From assembly GCA_021772615.1 (NCBI GenBank), contig JAJFLQ010000065.1, positions 1-64,000 on the forward strand: a stretch of 64,000 bases of DNA, read 5' to 3'. The notes under the pieces are model-generated. The model was not told the origin of the DNA. It ran no database searches and saw only the letters and a program-made list of their open reading frames with translations. Position 1 is the first letter of the stretch. Each line of letters opens with the position of its first letter. This stretch comes from Verrucomicrobiota bacterium. Lineage in GTDB: Bacteria; Verrucomicrobiota; Lentisphaeria; JABSQK01; JAJFLO01. Shown one piece after another: positions 35,760-45,440 of this stretch. The translations under genes were made by a program, and so were the position numbers.

Positions 35760-38021
35760 TCATTGTGACGCTTCCGCCGGTGCTGCTGCATCGGCATCCG
35801 ACTCCGTTTCCACCTGCATCAGGTCGGTTCCGAGTCGCTGCAGATAGGCGATTACAGCCGTGACCTTCTTGTCTTCCAGGTCGCCAGGTCCGCCCTGTAC
35901 GATGATCTCACGCGCGATCTTGAGCGCCTGCTCTCTGGCCATCTCTTCGCCTCTCTCCAATTCGTCTTTGTAGGGAACTCCCAGGCCTGCCATCGCCGCC
36001 ACGCGTTTATCGATCATGGAGAAATCGAGTGTCTCGGTCAGCAACCACGGGTACGGCGGCATGATGGACCGGGGCGTAATCTGCGCAGGATCCTTGAAGT
36101 GCAGGACATGCCAGAGGTGCGATTGTTTTCCGCCTGCGCGAGCCAGGTCCGGCCCCGTGCGCTTCGAGCCCCACTGAAACGGGCGGTCATAGATGAATTC
36201 GCCAGCCTTGCTGTAGGGACCGTAGCGCTTGGTCTCGGCGACGAGTGGGCGTATCATTTGCGAATGGCAATTGTAGCATCCTTCAGCTACGTAAATATCG
36301 CGACCTGCCAATTCCAGCGGCGTGTATGGCTTTACGGTCTCAATTACCGGCACGTTGGATTTGATAAGGAACGTCGGTATGATCTCGAATAACGACGCTG
36401 CCGACACCGCCACAACAACCCACACCGTGAGTCGCACCGGTAGCCCCTCCCAGCGGCGATGCCACGTCAGTTGTGCCCAGATGTCAACCGCATGCGCGAC
36501 GTCCGCCACAGATGCCTCGGATGGGATTCGGGAGGTGGGGCGCGGCGGGTGTTGGTAGTCACGCTCTAACGGTGGCGCTTCATGAACAACCTCCTTGTAC
36601 GTTGCGGGACGTGACCGCCATGTCTGGAAGAAATTCACCGCGCCGAGCACAACTCCCGTCAAATAACACAAGCCGCCGACCACACGAAGCCAATACATGG
36701 GAATGACTGCAACGACGGTCTCAACGAAATCGGGGTAGGCCAGGCGTCCGGTTTCATCGAGGTCCCGCCACATCAAACCCTGCGTCAGTCCGGCGACGTA
36801 CATCGACACGATGTAAATGAGAATACCTACTGTGCCCAACCAGAAGTGTGTATTCGCGAGTTTCTTACTCCAAAGCTCGGTCTGAAACAACCGCGGCAAC
36901 AGCCAGTAGACCATGCCGAAGGTCATGAAGCCGTTCCAGCCGAGCGCGCCGCTATGCACGTGTCCAATTGTCCAGTCCGTGTAATGGGACAATGCGTTCA
37001 CGCTCTTGATCGAGAGCAGCGGCCCCTCAAACGTTGACATGCCGTAAAACGTTATTCCGGCGACAAAGAATTTTAGCACTGGGTCCGCAGTCACTTTATG
37101 CCAGGCGCCGCGCAGCGTCAGCAGCCCGTTGATCATCCCGCCCCATGACGGCATCCACAGCATGAGAGAAAAAACCATGCCCAGAGTTGATGCCCATTCC
37201 GGAATGGCGGTGTAGTGCAGGTGGTGCGGTCCCGCCCAGATATAGATAAAAACAAGCGACCAGAAGTGAACAATGCTCAACCGATAGGAAAAAACCGGAC
37301 GATCGGCGGCTTTGGGAATGAAATAGTACATCAGGCCGAGAAATGGCGTTGTCAGGAAGAACGCCACCGCGTTGTGGCCATACCACCATTGCATGAAGGC
37401 ATCCTGTACGCCCGCATAGATCGGATAGCTCTTGAACAATCCGATCGGAACGACAAGGTTGTTGAATATGTGAAGTACGGCAACGGTGACGATGGTCGCG
37501 ATATAGAACCAGATTGCGACGTAGAGGTGACGTTCACGCCGTCGAAGCAACGTCATAAAGAAGTTTACGCCGAAGAAGCCGGCCCACACGACGGCGATGG
37601 CGATATCGATCGGCCACTCGAGTTCGGCATACTCTTTCCCCTGGGTAAATCCCAATGGCAACGTCACCGCGGCGGCGACGATGATCGATTGCCAACCCCA
37701 GAAGTGCAACCGGCTCAATGCATCGCTGTACATTCGCGCCTTGCACAGCCGCTGGGTCGAGTAGTAGATGGCTGCGAAGATCCCGTTACCCGCGAATGCG
37801 AAGATCGCCGCGTTGGTATGCAGGGGGCGAAGCCTACCGAACGTGATATAGGGCACTCCCATATTTAACGCAGGCAATGCCAATTCGACGGCAATTAAGA
37901 CGCCGACCAACATCGCCACGAGCCCCCATACGAGCGTAGCCAGCATGAACATTCTCACGACTCCATCGTCGTAAGAAAAGCGTTCCAAATGCGGTTTGGT
38001 CGAGATTTGCGATTCGTCCAT
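35760..38021 (-). CDS. ccoNO: fused CcoN-CcoO catalytic and mono-haem subunits of cbb3 oxidase
   Basis: The protein has 753 residues. Residues 1 to about 480 are CcoN, the twelve-helix haem-copper core, with [15 protein letters not shown] and [20 protein letters not shown] carrying haem and CuB ligand His residues and [11 protein letters not shown] near the active site. Residues about 540-750 are CcoO: a helix, then the haem site CYNCH in [18 protein letters not shown], and [12 protein letters not shown] with the Met ligand in SIMPPYPWL. The usual separate CcoN and CcoO are joined, as reported in some lineages. It is first in the cco operon and the main evidence for microaerobic respiration. 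Confidence 0.93.
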   Translation of the reverse strand: MDESQISTKPHLERFSYDDGVVRMFMLATLVWGLVAMLVGVLIAVELALPALNMGVPYITFGRLRPLHTNAAIFAFAGNGIFAAIYYSTQRLCKARMYSDALSRLHFWGWQSIIVAAAVTLPLGFTQGKEYAELEWPIDIAIAVVWAGFFGVNFFMTLLRRRERHLYVAIWFYIATIVTVAVLHIFNNLVVPIGLFKSYPIYAGVQDAFMQWWYGHNAVAFFLTTPFLGLMYYFIPKAADRPVFSYRLSIVHFWSLVFIYIWAGPHHLHYTAIPEWASTLGMVFSLMLWMPSWGGMINGLLTLRGAWHKVTADPVLKFFVAGITFYGMSTFEGPLLSIKSVNALSHYTDWTIGHVHSGALGWNGFMTFGMVYWLLPRLFQTELWSKKLANTHFWLGTVGILIYIVSMYVAGLTQGLMWRDLDETGRLAYPDFVETVVAVIPMYWLRVVGGLCYLTGVVLGAVNFFQTWRSRPATYKEVVHEAPPLERDYQHPPRPTSRIPSEASVADVAHAVDIWAQLTWHRRWEGLPVRLTVWVVVAVSAASLFEIIPTFLIKSNVPVIETVKPYTPLELAGRDIYVAEGCYNCHSQMIRPLVAETKRYGPYSKAGEFIYDRPFQWGSKRTGPDLARAGGKQSHLWHVLHFKDPAQITPRSIMPPYPWLLTETLDFSMIDKRVAAMAGLGVPYKDELERGEEMAREQALKIAREIIVQGGPGDLEDKKVTAVIAYLQRLGTDLMQVETESDADAAAPAEASQ

Positions 38022-38445
38022 AGACGTTCTGTATTGAGGAGTAATTGGGGCTGTCAGTTGCCGATGCGGAGCGCAGGATTTTCATCGACAACAGCAAGAA
38101 CCATGTCAATAGCAGGCGCCAATCTGTATTTCGTTGTCTACGAAAATATTGTAGACAGCGCATCGTGGACATTCGGCGGCAGCGGGGGCGTGGTGAGCCG
38201 TGGTCGGAGAACCGAGGGCGTCAAGGTGTCCGAAATCGGACTGCCGGTTGCATCTTCGTAGACTTTGTCGCAGATCAGGCTTGACCGTGCAGAAATACGA
38301 CCATTGCGGCGTTCGGACCAAAGCTCTGTAGGTACAGGCCGCGACCGAGACAGAGCCCGGGCAGCCTGTCGGAGTTGACCAATCAGCAGTCGACCGCCAT
38401 AGTGCGACACGCACCGACGGAACCCGAACAAGAAATTTTACGAAT
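38022..38445. other. divergent promoter region, ccoNO and MFS gene
   Basis: These 424 bp separate two divergent genes and hold both promoters. A perfect inverted repeat lies at 38135-38157. No FNR box (TTGAT-N4-ATCAA) is seen despite the oxygen-linked operon. Confidence 0.5.
38135..38157. promoter_or_regulatory. perfect inverted repeat, candidate operator
   Basis: TGTCTAC (38135-38141) and GTAGACA (38151-38157) are exact reverse complements around a 9-bp AT-rich centre. It lies 113 bp upstream of the ccoNO start and about 290 bp upstream of the MFS gene. Dyad size suits a dimeric repressor of the BlaI/CopY or similar class, but the regulator is unknown. Confidence 0.45.
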
Positions 38446-39987
38446 GTGCAACTCGATCTAAAAAAACTCACCACCCAGTTGGCGAATACGAAAGATGGCT
38501 TGACGGATGACGACGTCCAGGTCGGCATCAGCAATCTCAGAGCCAATGTCATTTGCTCGACCATCATGGCGACCCTTCAGGGGGGGGCGATCCTGTCTGC
38601 ATTTGCCGTCAGTATGGGCGCCACGAACTACGAGGTCGGTCTGATCGCCTCGATTGCGCTTTTCGGGCAGCTGATGATCTTTCCGGGAATATTCCTGATC
38701 CATCACATTCCCAGGCGCAGGGCGCTGGTGGTAATCTCCGACGCCATTTCACGTATTGCGTGGATCCCCATCGTGTTCATGCCGGTGATGTTCGTCGATC
38801 GGGGCGTATCCTTTCTGTTATTGTGGTTGTTGATATCGACCGTATTCAGTTCATTGCCCGGCGCTGCCTGGAGTTCGTGGCTTCGGGATGTGTTGCCGAT
38901 GAAACGGCTTGGCGAGCTCACGTCAAAGCGTGCTCGGCTCAGCACCGTAACCGCAATGGCATGTACCCTTGCAGCCGGGTATCTCATTGATGTCTGGAGT
39001 ACGTCCTTTCCAGGCGAGCCGAATTTGATATACGCGATGCTCTTCCTGGTCGGCGTCATTCTCGGATTCTGTGGCCTGTTGTACCTCGCACGCGTCCCGG
39101 AACCAACGATGAAGGTCGAGACGAAAACGCCGATCTGGAATCAGTTGAAGTTGCCATTTGAGGACAAGAATTTTGCGCGGCTACTGAAGTTTTACGGTGT
39201 GTGGACAATTGCCGTAAATCTGGCGGGCCCCTTTTTCGTCGTCTACATTCTTCGCCGGATCGGGCTTTCCATGCTTTGGGTTACGGTACTTGCTGTAATC
39301 GGGCAGATCGCAGGAATCCTGGTTGTCACGGTGTGGGGACGTCTTGCCGATCGGTTTTCCAATAAATCGGTTTTGTCCGTGAGCAGCCTGTTCTTCCTGA
39401 TTGCCGTAATGTCGTGGTGCTTCACGACGATGCCCGAGGCCCACAGATTCACGACACCGATGTTGATCGCCATACATGTGGTAAGCGGCGCCGCATTGGC
39501 AGGTGTGAATCTCGCGGTGACCAACATATCGTTGAAGTTGTCGCCGCAAGGGCGGGCACATGTCTATCTTGCCATGTTTGCCACCGTAAGTGCCGCGGCA
39601 GGCGTCGCCGCTCCGATCGTCGGCGGTGCGCTCGCAGATTTTTTTCAGGTTCGGGAGCTGGCGATCACGATCAATTGGCTCTCGCCCGGTGATACGATAA
39701 CGGTATCGGCGCTGGATCTTCGTGCACTCGATTTCGTTTTCATGCTGGCATTTATCGTCGGTATGACCGCGCGACGCATGCTTGGTGACGTTCGGGAAGA
39801 GGGCGAAGTCGACGATGCCGATGTGCTCGATGAGCTGTTGTTGGAAATGGGGCGTCCGATTCGATCCGTGTCGACGCTCATTGGAATTCGGCGTGTGCTG
39901 CGCATGCCGACTGCGGTATACGACCGATTGCGTTCTCCATTCGCGCCCGGGCGGGACGATAAAGGACCGTCCAGCGGTGCCGGGTGA
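38446..39987 (+). CDS. MFS transporter
   Basis: The 513-residue protein starts at GTG 38446. It has a polar N-terminus of about 30 residues, then twelve predicted helices, with a cytoplasmic linker near PKTPIW/KLPFEDKN between the halves and a charged C-terminal tail (EEGEVDDADVLDELLLEMG). The loop IPRRRALVV after the second helix matches the MFS motif A position. The substrate is unknown; no coupled gene is present. It converges on the kinase gene. Confidence 0.8.
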   Translation: MQLDLKKLTTQLANTKDGLTDDDVQVGISNLRANVICSTIMATLQGGAILSAFAVSMGATNYEVGLIASIALFGQLMIFPGIFLIHHIPRRRALVVISDAISRIAWIPIVFMPVMFVDRGVSFLLLWLLISTVFSSLPGAAWSSWLRDVLPMKRLGELTSKRARLSTVTAMACTLAAGYLIDVWSTSFPGEPNLIYAMLFLVGVILGFCGLLYLARVPEPTMKVETKTPIWNQLKLPFEDKNFARLLKFYGVWTIAVNLAGPFFVVYILRRIGLSMLWVTVLAVIGQIAGILVVTVWGRLADRFSNKSVLSVSSLFFLIAVMSWCFTTMPEAHRFTTPMLIAIHVVSGAALAGVNLAVTNISLKLSPQGRAHVYLAMFATVSAAAGVAAPIVGGALADFFQVRELAITINWLSPGDTITVSALDLRALDFVFMLAFIVGMTARRMLGDVREEGEVDDADVLDELLLEMGRPIRSVSTLIGIRRVLRMPTAVYDRLRSPFAPGRDDKGPSSGAG

Positions 39988-40012
39988 TTGCAATTGTCAT
40001 CGGGATTGGATA

Positions 40013-41218
40013 TCACGCTGTTCGCATTTTTTCCGTTCGAACGCGCTCGATAATGGCGTCGGCACGGACGTGGTTTATGCCAAGAAGATCCGCTCGACGA
40101 TACAATTCGCATAACTCGACATCCACCAGAACGCCGTCTATAAAGAGCAGCCGCACGAGGTCTTCAAACGCCGCCTCAGGCGTCGTCGCCGGCGAACCCG
40201 ACAGCATCTTTGCTGCCTCCAATGCAGTGCCCGGCAAGGCGGCGTTTATCGCCCGGATCGTGTGATCAGCGGTCGCGAAACGGCCATCGGGATTCGGGTC
40301 CAGCATGCTGGAGAGAATGTCCGCGATCTGGTCCGGAAGGTTCGCTTGAGCGGCAGCAGCAGACAGGCCCTGCATATCATCGATTCGGCGCGCGTAGTCG
40401 TCTAGATAGCGACAACCGAAAAAATTGAATGGTCTTGTACCGATGACCATTTCGAAAAACATGACGCCGACCGCATACAGGTCGGTTCGGCAATCGATGG
40501 CGTGCCCTAGCCACTGCTCGTATGCGATATAGGCCGGGGTGCCGCAGACAAATGCCGGGTTGCGTGCGACGAGTCCGCCGTCATCGAGCGGCAGGTGAGC
40601 CACGCCGAAATCACCAATCTTGATGCGACCATTCTTTGTCAGCAGGATATTCTCGGGCTTCATGTCCCGATGTACGACCTTCAACGCATGTACCTGCCGC
40701 AGTCCATCGAGGATTTCGATTGTTATCGCTGCCGCTGTTTCGAGGGGCAGCTTGCCCCGGCTCTCGAGCATGTCGCGGAGATTGCCGCCGCCGAGGTAGT
40801 CCATGATAATACATGACGGACCGGCGTCGGCATGTACCAGATCGTAGACGATCACGATATGTCGATGTTCGAGTTGTCCTGCGATTCTGGCCTCCTGAAC
40901 GAACCGCGATACCGCAACCTTGTCTTGTGTTAGCTCCGGATGGAGCACCTTCACCGCTACAGATCGGCCTATCGCTGTATCGTGCGCTTTGTACACCGTA
41001 CCGAATCCACCGCAGCCGATCATGCTCTCTGGCTTATAGCGGCTGCGGAGCTGCGGGGGGAACGCCAGTGGTTTTGTACTGCCTCGCCCGCCGGGGCTGA
41101 CCGCCAACTCACTATCGCTGGATAGCGTTCGATGCGCGGCGGAACCGGAGTGCGGTGAATGATACGTGACGGTTCTACTGCCGGTTTTGCCATCTGGTTT
41201 TTTTGTTGGATCGGGCAT
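40013..41218 (-). CDS. Hanks-type Ser/Thr protein kinase
   Basis: The 401-residue protein has a disordered N-terminus (1-60), then a kinase domain (about 62-330): Gly loop IGCGGFGTVYKA (67-78), Lys90 in VAVKVL, HRDMKPEN (183-190, catalytic Asp185), DFG (203-205) and GTPAYIAYEQ in place of the more usual GTP-Y-APE. The RD form suggests activation-loop phosphorylation. There is no transmembrane helix or sensor domain; the C-terminal 70 residues form a small helical domain of unknown type. It is divergent from the patB gene. Confidence 0.9.
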   Translation of the reverse strand: MPDPTKKPDGKTGSRTVTYHSPHSGSAAHRTLSSDSELAVSPGGRGSTKPLAFPPQLRSRYKPESMIGCGGFGTVYKAHDTAIGRSVAVKVLHPELTQDKVAVSRFVQEARIAGQLEHRHIVIVYDLVHADAGPSCIIMDYLGGGNLRDMLESRGKLPLETAAAITIEILDGLRQVHALKVVHRDMKPENILLTKNGRIKIGDFGVAHLPLDDGGLVARNPAFVCGTPAYIAYEQWLGHAIDCRTDLYAVGVMFFEMVIGTRPFNFFGCRYLDDYARRIDDMQGLSAAAAQANLPDQIADILSSMLDPNPDGRFATADHTIRAINAALPGTALEAAKMLSGSPATTPEAAFEDLVRLLFIDGVLVDVELCELYRRADLLGINHVRADAIIERVRTEKMRTA

Positions 41219-41480
41219 GGTGCGGTAACCGTATTCTTTGGTGTGAATGACATGAAAAGAATTCGGGCGTGAATGTACCTTGTGACGGTTCGGGCATCAA
41301 AAAATCGTTTAAAAATATCGCAACTTTTATCGAAAGGCTGTGTCGTACCTAATAGCAATACCGCGGTTCATCATTCTCCCACGGCAGCGTCATGCTGTCA
41401 CCTCCCCGAGAGCGGTCATCCCCCATGGCCGCTCTTTTTTTTCATTAATTTCCGGCGACGGTATCGGCAGGGAAGAAGCG
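41219..41480 (+). other. patB leader/intergenic region
   Basis: These 262 bp lie between the divergent kinase and the C-S lyase gene. They contain a strong intrinsic terminator hairpin 39 bp before the lyase start, so the leader may be attenuated. No known riboswitch class was recognised. Confidence 0.5.
41409..41442 (+). terminator. intrinsic terminator inside patB leader
   Basis: Stem AGAGCGGTCA (41409-41418) pairs with TGGCCGCTCT (41426-41435) with one G-U pair, a 7-nt loop, and is followed by a run of eight T (41435-41442). It is the clearest Rho-independent terminator in the window. It lies upstream of, and in the same direction as, the lyase gene, not after a gene. Confidence 0.8.
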
Positions 41481-42626
41481 TTGGCTTTCGATTTCGACAG
41501 TGTAGTGGATCGTCGCGGCACCGGCAGCCTGAAATGGGACCGTTACGGCGACACCGATGTCTTGCCTATGTGGGTCGCGGATATGGATTTTCGATCACCG
41601 CCGGCGGTGATCGACGCGTTGTCGGAACGCGTTGCCCATGGCGTTTTTGGCTACGCCCGTCCCGAAGCGCAATTAACGGAAACCGTCGTGGCCGCGTTGT
41701 CGGCCCGCTATGGCTGGGAGATCGAACCTTCCTGGATCGTATGGCTTCCCGGACTCGTGACCGGCTTGAACATGGCCTGCCGGATTGCCGGTGATTCCGG
41801 CGATGCAGTGATTTCATCTGTGCCAGTTTATCCGCCATTTCTGACCGCGCCGGGGTACGCAGGCCGTCATCTGATTTCGGTGCCGATGATCCGTGCTGGA
41901 ACACGATGGCAGCTGGATATGGATCAGTTGCAGACGCCGGCCGCAAGGGCGGCAGCGATGTTGCTGTTGTGTAATCCGCACAATCCATGCGGTCGTGTTC
42001 TAAGTCGCGGGGAACTGGAAGCAATTGCGGAATTTTGTCTGGCCAACGATCTGCTCCTGTGTTCGGACGAAATTCACTGCGACCTCATCCTTGACGACGT
42101 CAAGCATCTCCCAATCGCCACACTTTGTCCCGCCATCGCCAGTCGCACCATTACTCTCATGGCGCCAAGCAAGACATTTAACATCCCCGGACTCGGCTGT
42201 GCATTCGCAGTGATATCGGATGCGGCAGTCCGTCGCCGCTTCAAACAGGCTGGTAACGGTATCGTTCCGGATATCAACGCATTCGGATTTATCGCCTGCG
42301 AAGCAGCCTACCGCCACGGCGGCCCGTGGCTGGAGGCGTTGCTCGACTGCCTGCGGCGCAATCGCGACACGACGGCAAAGGTGGTCAATGACGAGCTGCC
42401 GGGTCTATCGATGCATCACGTGGAAGCCACATATCTGGCATGGATCGATACGCGTGACCTGGGGCTGAAGAATCCCGCCGACTATTTCGAACGCCACGGC
42501 ATCGGTCTGTCCGATGGCCGGCATTTCGGACGCGACGGGTTCGTACGACTGAACTTCGGGTGTTCGGAAGCGACCTTGCACGAAGGGTTGAAGCGGTTGC
42601 GCGCCGCCGTCGCTGCCTGCGGGTGA
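41481..42626 (+). CDS. PatB/MalY-type PLP-dependent C-S beta-lyase
   Basis: The 381-residue fold-type I aminotransferase-like protein starts at TTG 41481, preceded by GGAAG; the longer frame from 41340 crosses a terminator. Motifs: YGDTDVLPMWVADMDFRSP (PatB/MalY N-terminus), VYPPFL, NPHNPCGRV, SDEIHCDL and PLP Lys in MAPSKTFNIPGLG. PatB enzymes cleave cystathionine or cysteine conjugates to thiol, pyruvate and ammonia. There is no operon partner. Confidence 0.88.
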   Translation: MAFDFDSVVDRRGTGSLKWDRYGDTDVLPMWVADMDFRSPPAVIDALSERVAHGVFGYARPEAQLTETVVAALSARYGWEIEPSWIVWLPGLVTGLNMACRIAGDSGDAVISSVPVYPPFLTAPGYAGRHLISVPMIRAGTRWQLDMDQLQTPAARAAAMLLLCNPHNPCGRVLSRGELEAIAEFCLANDLLLCSDEIHCDLILDDVKHLPIATLCPAIASRTITLMAPSKTFNIPGLGCAFAVISDAAVRRRFKQAGNGIVPDINAFGFIACEAAYRHGGPWLEALLDCLRRNRDTTAKVVNDELPGLSMHHVEATYLAWIDTRDLGLKNPADYFERHGIGLSDGRHFGRDGFVRLNFGCSEATLHEGLKRLRAAVAACG

Positions 42627-42858
42627 TATGTTGGCGTTCACACCGCCGCAGCGGGATCTGGCTTTCACGCCAGCTAAAGAGGCAAAGAAATACGCACGGT
42701 ATGGCGCAAGCACGCTAAAGCGCGAACTCCAGCAGTTGGAGTTCACACTTTAGTGTGGGTTTCACGTGTCGTCCCGTCAGGTGGTGCGATCCGCACGGTA
42801 TGGCGCAAGCACGCTAGTGCGCGAACTTCAACCGTATCCGGCGTCGTGACTTATGGCG
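42627..42858. repeat. intergenic palindromic repeat cluster (family 2)
   Basis: A 34-bp unit beginning GCACGGTATGGCGCAAGCAC occurs at 42694-42727 and again at 42793-42826. Between them is TTGGAGTTCACACTTTAGTG (42736-42755) continuing TGGG, whose arm AACTCCA/TGGAGTT forms a hairpin with the first unit. Related elements occur near 44445, 47490 and 59920. Confidence 0.75.
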
Positions 42859-43488
42859 TCAATCCGCGGTTGCGTATTCAAAGCACACCGGCGGATTGAT
42901 CGGTTCGTAGTGCTCGTTGCAGTTGGACGCGTTGATGAAAACCACATCGTCCATATCTACCATGCCGTAGCCCTCGTGGATGTGCCCGAAGATGTGATAT
43001 TTCGGTTTTACGCGTGTCACGGCTGCACGCAGATCCCGGCAGCCGACACGATCGAAACGGGTACGGTCACAGATTCCGAACGGCGGACCGTGGGTAATCA
43101 GGATATCGGTGGTCTCCGGTATGAGGTCCCATTTTCTGCGAATCTCCTCGCCGCGCCGCAGATTGAACGCCCAGCTGAAAAATTCAGGCTGCCATGGTGA
43201 CCCATAGATTTTGATTCCCTCGACTTCGATCGTTTCGTCAAAGACGTAGGTCGCATTCGTAAGCACACTGCGTGCATGGTCCGGTGTTTGCTCGAACGCC
43301 CAGTCATGATTGCCGGCGATGATAATCTTGTGACGATGCGGCAACGTCCCGACATAGTGGTTAAATTCAATGATTTCGTCCAGTGAACCGCGGCCGGTCA
43401 TATCGCCGGCGTGGATGTACATGTCGCCTGGCGGTACATCAATTTTATCATGTAACCCGTGGGTATCACTGCAGACGATGATTTTCAT
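42859..43488 (-). CDS. MPPED-type calcineurin-like metallophosphoesterase
   Basis: The 209-residue protein with ATG 43488 opens MKIIVCSDTHGLHD (D-x-H), followed by GDMTGRG, AGNHDWAF (GNH), THGPPFGICD and GHIHEGYG (GH-x-H), a complete set of binuclear metal ligands. The spacing and HGPPFG motif place it with MPPED1/2 and UPF0046-like phosphodiesterases. The open frame continues to 43896 but without similarity. It is divergent from the SRAP gene; physiological substrate unknown. Confidence 0.9.
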   Translation of the reverse strand: MKIIVCSDTHGLHDKIDVPPGDMYIHAGDMTGRGSLDEIIEFNHYVGTLPHRHKIIIAGNHDWAFEQTPDHARSVLTNATYVFDETIEVEGIKIYGSPWQPEFFSWAFNLRRGEEIRRKWDLIPETTDILITHGPPFGICDRTRFDRVGCRDLRAAVTRVKPKYHIFGHIHEGYGMVDMDDVVFINASNCNEHYEPINPPVCFEYATAD

Positions 43489-43611
43489 AATTACAAAACA
43501 GGGGCAGGATGGTGTATTGTTGACGCGTCTGTGGACACTATAACGCTGGTTCGGCGTTTTGTCCGTTACCCCGCACTCAAATTTACGACAACCTGATACT
43601 GGAGCCTCGGC

Positions 43612-44298
43612 ATGTGTGGACGGTTTTCCCTGGGTAAAGATGTCGATGAAATCATCGACGAGCTTGGTTTCGATGACACCGCCGGGATGGAGGATTACCT
43701 CCCAAACTTCAATGTCGCGCCAACCGTGGTCACACCGGTCCTGGTGCACGAGAAGCGGCAACGTGTGTTGTCGATGCGATGGGGGCTGATACCATCGTGG
43801 GCGCGAGATTCGAAGGCCGGCGCTCGCCTGATAAACGCCCGTTGCGAAACATTGACAGGGAAGCCGTCGTTTCGCAGCCTTGTCGGCCGGCGTCATTGTG
43901 TTGCCATTGCCGAGGGGTACTACGAATGGAAGCGCTACGGGCGCAGCAAAACACCGTATTTTATCCGGCCGTCATCGAGGCGACTTTTGTTCATGGCTGG
44001 ATTATGGGATCTCTGGGACGGACCCGACCAGGAGAGGCCTGTCCAGTCGTTTACGATTATTACACGCCCGCCACTGGACGAGTTCGCCGCGATCCACGAC
44101 CGCATGCCGGCGGTGTTGTCGCCGGAGCGCGCAGCGCGATGGCTCGACACGGCATCGTTTTCCCGCGACGACTGCACGCGTTTCCTGCAGGCCGAAGACA
44201 CCATGGCCCTTGAGGCGTACCCGGTCTCCACACTTGTGAATTCCGTGCGAAATAATTCACCGGCGTGCACTGAGCCGGTCGGCCCCGTACGTAACTAA
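43612..44298 (+). CDS. SRAP (YedK/HMCES) abasic-site DNA-protein crosslink protein
   Basis: The 228-residue protein starts at ATG 43612 with GGAG 8 nt upstream. MCGRFS places the catalytic Cys2 at the N-terminus after Met removal. Further motifs are NVAPT, RWGLIPSWA, INARCETL, EGYYEWKR and HDRMPAVL (active-site His). SRAP proteins link covalently to abasic sites in single-stranded DNA and protect forks. It is a single gene between a phosphoesterase and a methyltransferase. Confidence 0.93.
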   Translation: MCGRFSLGKDVDEIIDELGFDDTAGMEDYLPNFNVAPTVVTPVLVHEKRQRVLSMRWGLIPSWARDSKAGARLINARCETLTGKPSFRSLVGRRHCVAIAEGYYEWKRYGRSKTPYFIRPSSRRLLFMAGLWDLWDGPDQERPVQSFTIITRPPLDEFAAIHDRMPAVLSPERAARWLDTASFSRDDCTRFLQAEDTMALEAYPVSTLVNSVRNNSPACTEPVGPVRN

Positions 44299-44617
44299 GC
44301 TGCGATATGCGGCCGTAACTGCAGCAACGTTGTTGATTTAAGCGGTCGGCAACTCAACGTTATCAACAGCGATTCGGGAGTACAGGCCAAGTTCCACCTA
44401 CTAAAGGACGTTGGGGATGCCGATCTTGCGGGTGTTCTGTTGAAGTTCACACTTTAGTGTGGGTTCCACGTTCTGTGCGCAGCCGCGAGGTGAGGCACAA
44501 CGAAAGTGTGAACGCCATCCGGCGGACAGCTTCGAGCTTGACGGCACGTATGCAACCCGGGCACACAACGTGGCCACCGACCGCATCTTACGATCACGAA
44601 TAGCAAGGGGAAAATAT
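44299..44617. repeat. intergenic region with family 2 palindrome
   Basis: GTTCACACTTT (44445-44455) and AAAGTGTGAAC (44503-44513) are perfect inverted repeats separated by 47 bp, with AGTGTGGGTTCCACGT between. It lies about 100 bp upstream of the methyltransferase start and is a family 2 element. AAGGGG precedes ATG 44618. Confidence 0.75.
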
Positions 44618-45328
44618 ATGCTTATTCTACCGTTAACACGTGAACAATTGTTGACTTTCCTTCCCGGAAACGGTGTGGTGACCGAGATCGGCGTGAACCG
44701 CGGCGATTTCAGTGCCGCCATGCTCAACGCATCGACCCCCAGGAAACTGCACCTGATTGATCCATGGAATGTCCCGGCCGACGACCGCGAGGACCAGAGC
44801 CTTTCGAGAAAGGAACAGGCGGAGTGCGTCTATCAGAAGGTCATCAAGAGATTTGAGAACGAGGTGAACAGTGGCGTCGTCACCATTCACCGCGCGTATT
44901 CGACAGCCATCCTGGACCAATTCGACGACGCCTATTTTGATTGGATCTATGTCGACGGCAGCCACAAATACGAAGCCGTCACCGCAGATCTGGAAAATTA
45001 CAGCGGCAAGGTCAAGGCCTCCGGCTTCATCGTTGGTCACGATTACACCAACCGAAAAGAAGCGCAGGCGTTCGGCAATGGCGTCGTCGAGGCTGTGGAC
45101 ACATTCGTTACGACGAACGGCTGGCATTTTCTGGCAATGACGATGGATTATTGGCCCACATATGTGATCTGTCGTGACCGTGAGTCGGAGTCCGCAACGA
45201 ACATGTACCATGCGTTTCTGTTCAACATACCGGGTGTGATTGAAATCAAGAACCATCCGTCGGGTCAATACATCCATCACATTCTTGAGTACGATAAACA
45301 GAATCTCCGCAGCCTGTTTTCGTTTTAA
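44618..45328 (+). CDS. class I SAM-dependent methyltransferase (Methyltransf_24 type)
   Basis: The 236-residue protein starts at ATG 44618 with AAGGGG upstream. Residues about 18-150 form the SAM fold: VTEIGVNRGDFSAAML (motif I), KLHLIDPWN, then WIYVDGSHKYEAV (metal/SAM motif of this group) and KASGFIVGHDYTN. Members are often found near sugar or surface-glycan genes and methylate sugars, but the acceptor here is unknown. The longer frame from 44459 runs through a repeat. Confidence 0.8.
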   Translation: MLILPLTREQLLTFLPGNGVVTEIGVNRGDFSAAMLNASTPRKLHLIDPWNVPADDREDQSLSRKEQAECVYQKVIKRFENEVNSGVVTIHRAYSTAILDQFDDAYFDWIYVDGSHKYEAVTADLENYSGKVKASGFIVGHDYTNRKEAQAFGNGVVEAVDTFVTTNGWHFLAMTMDYWPTYVICRDRESESATNMYHAFLFNIPGVIEIKNHPSGQYIHHILEYDKQNLRSLFSF

Positions 45329-45440
45329 CCGTCGTCATCTTTAAAATTCGCGGCCATTGCAGGATTGCCGGGCGACAGTGTGGCTGTGTCCTACCGCAAT
45401 CTACTTTCTTCCATGCAGAGATGATGTACCGTACGTGCCG

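Noticed and set aside
38022..38445. FNR/ANR box for the cco operon
   Set aside because: No TTGAT-N4-ATCAA or close variant was found in the promoter region.
44459..44617. N-terminal extension of the methyltransferase
   Set aside because: The extra codons run through a dispersed palindrome, whereas ATG 44618 has a good AAGGGG and matches the family start.
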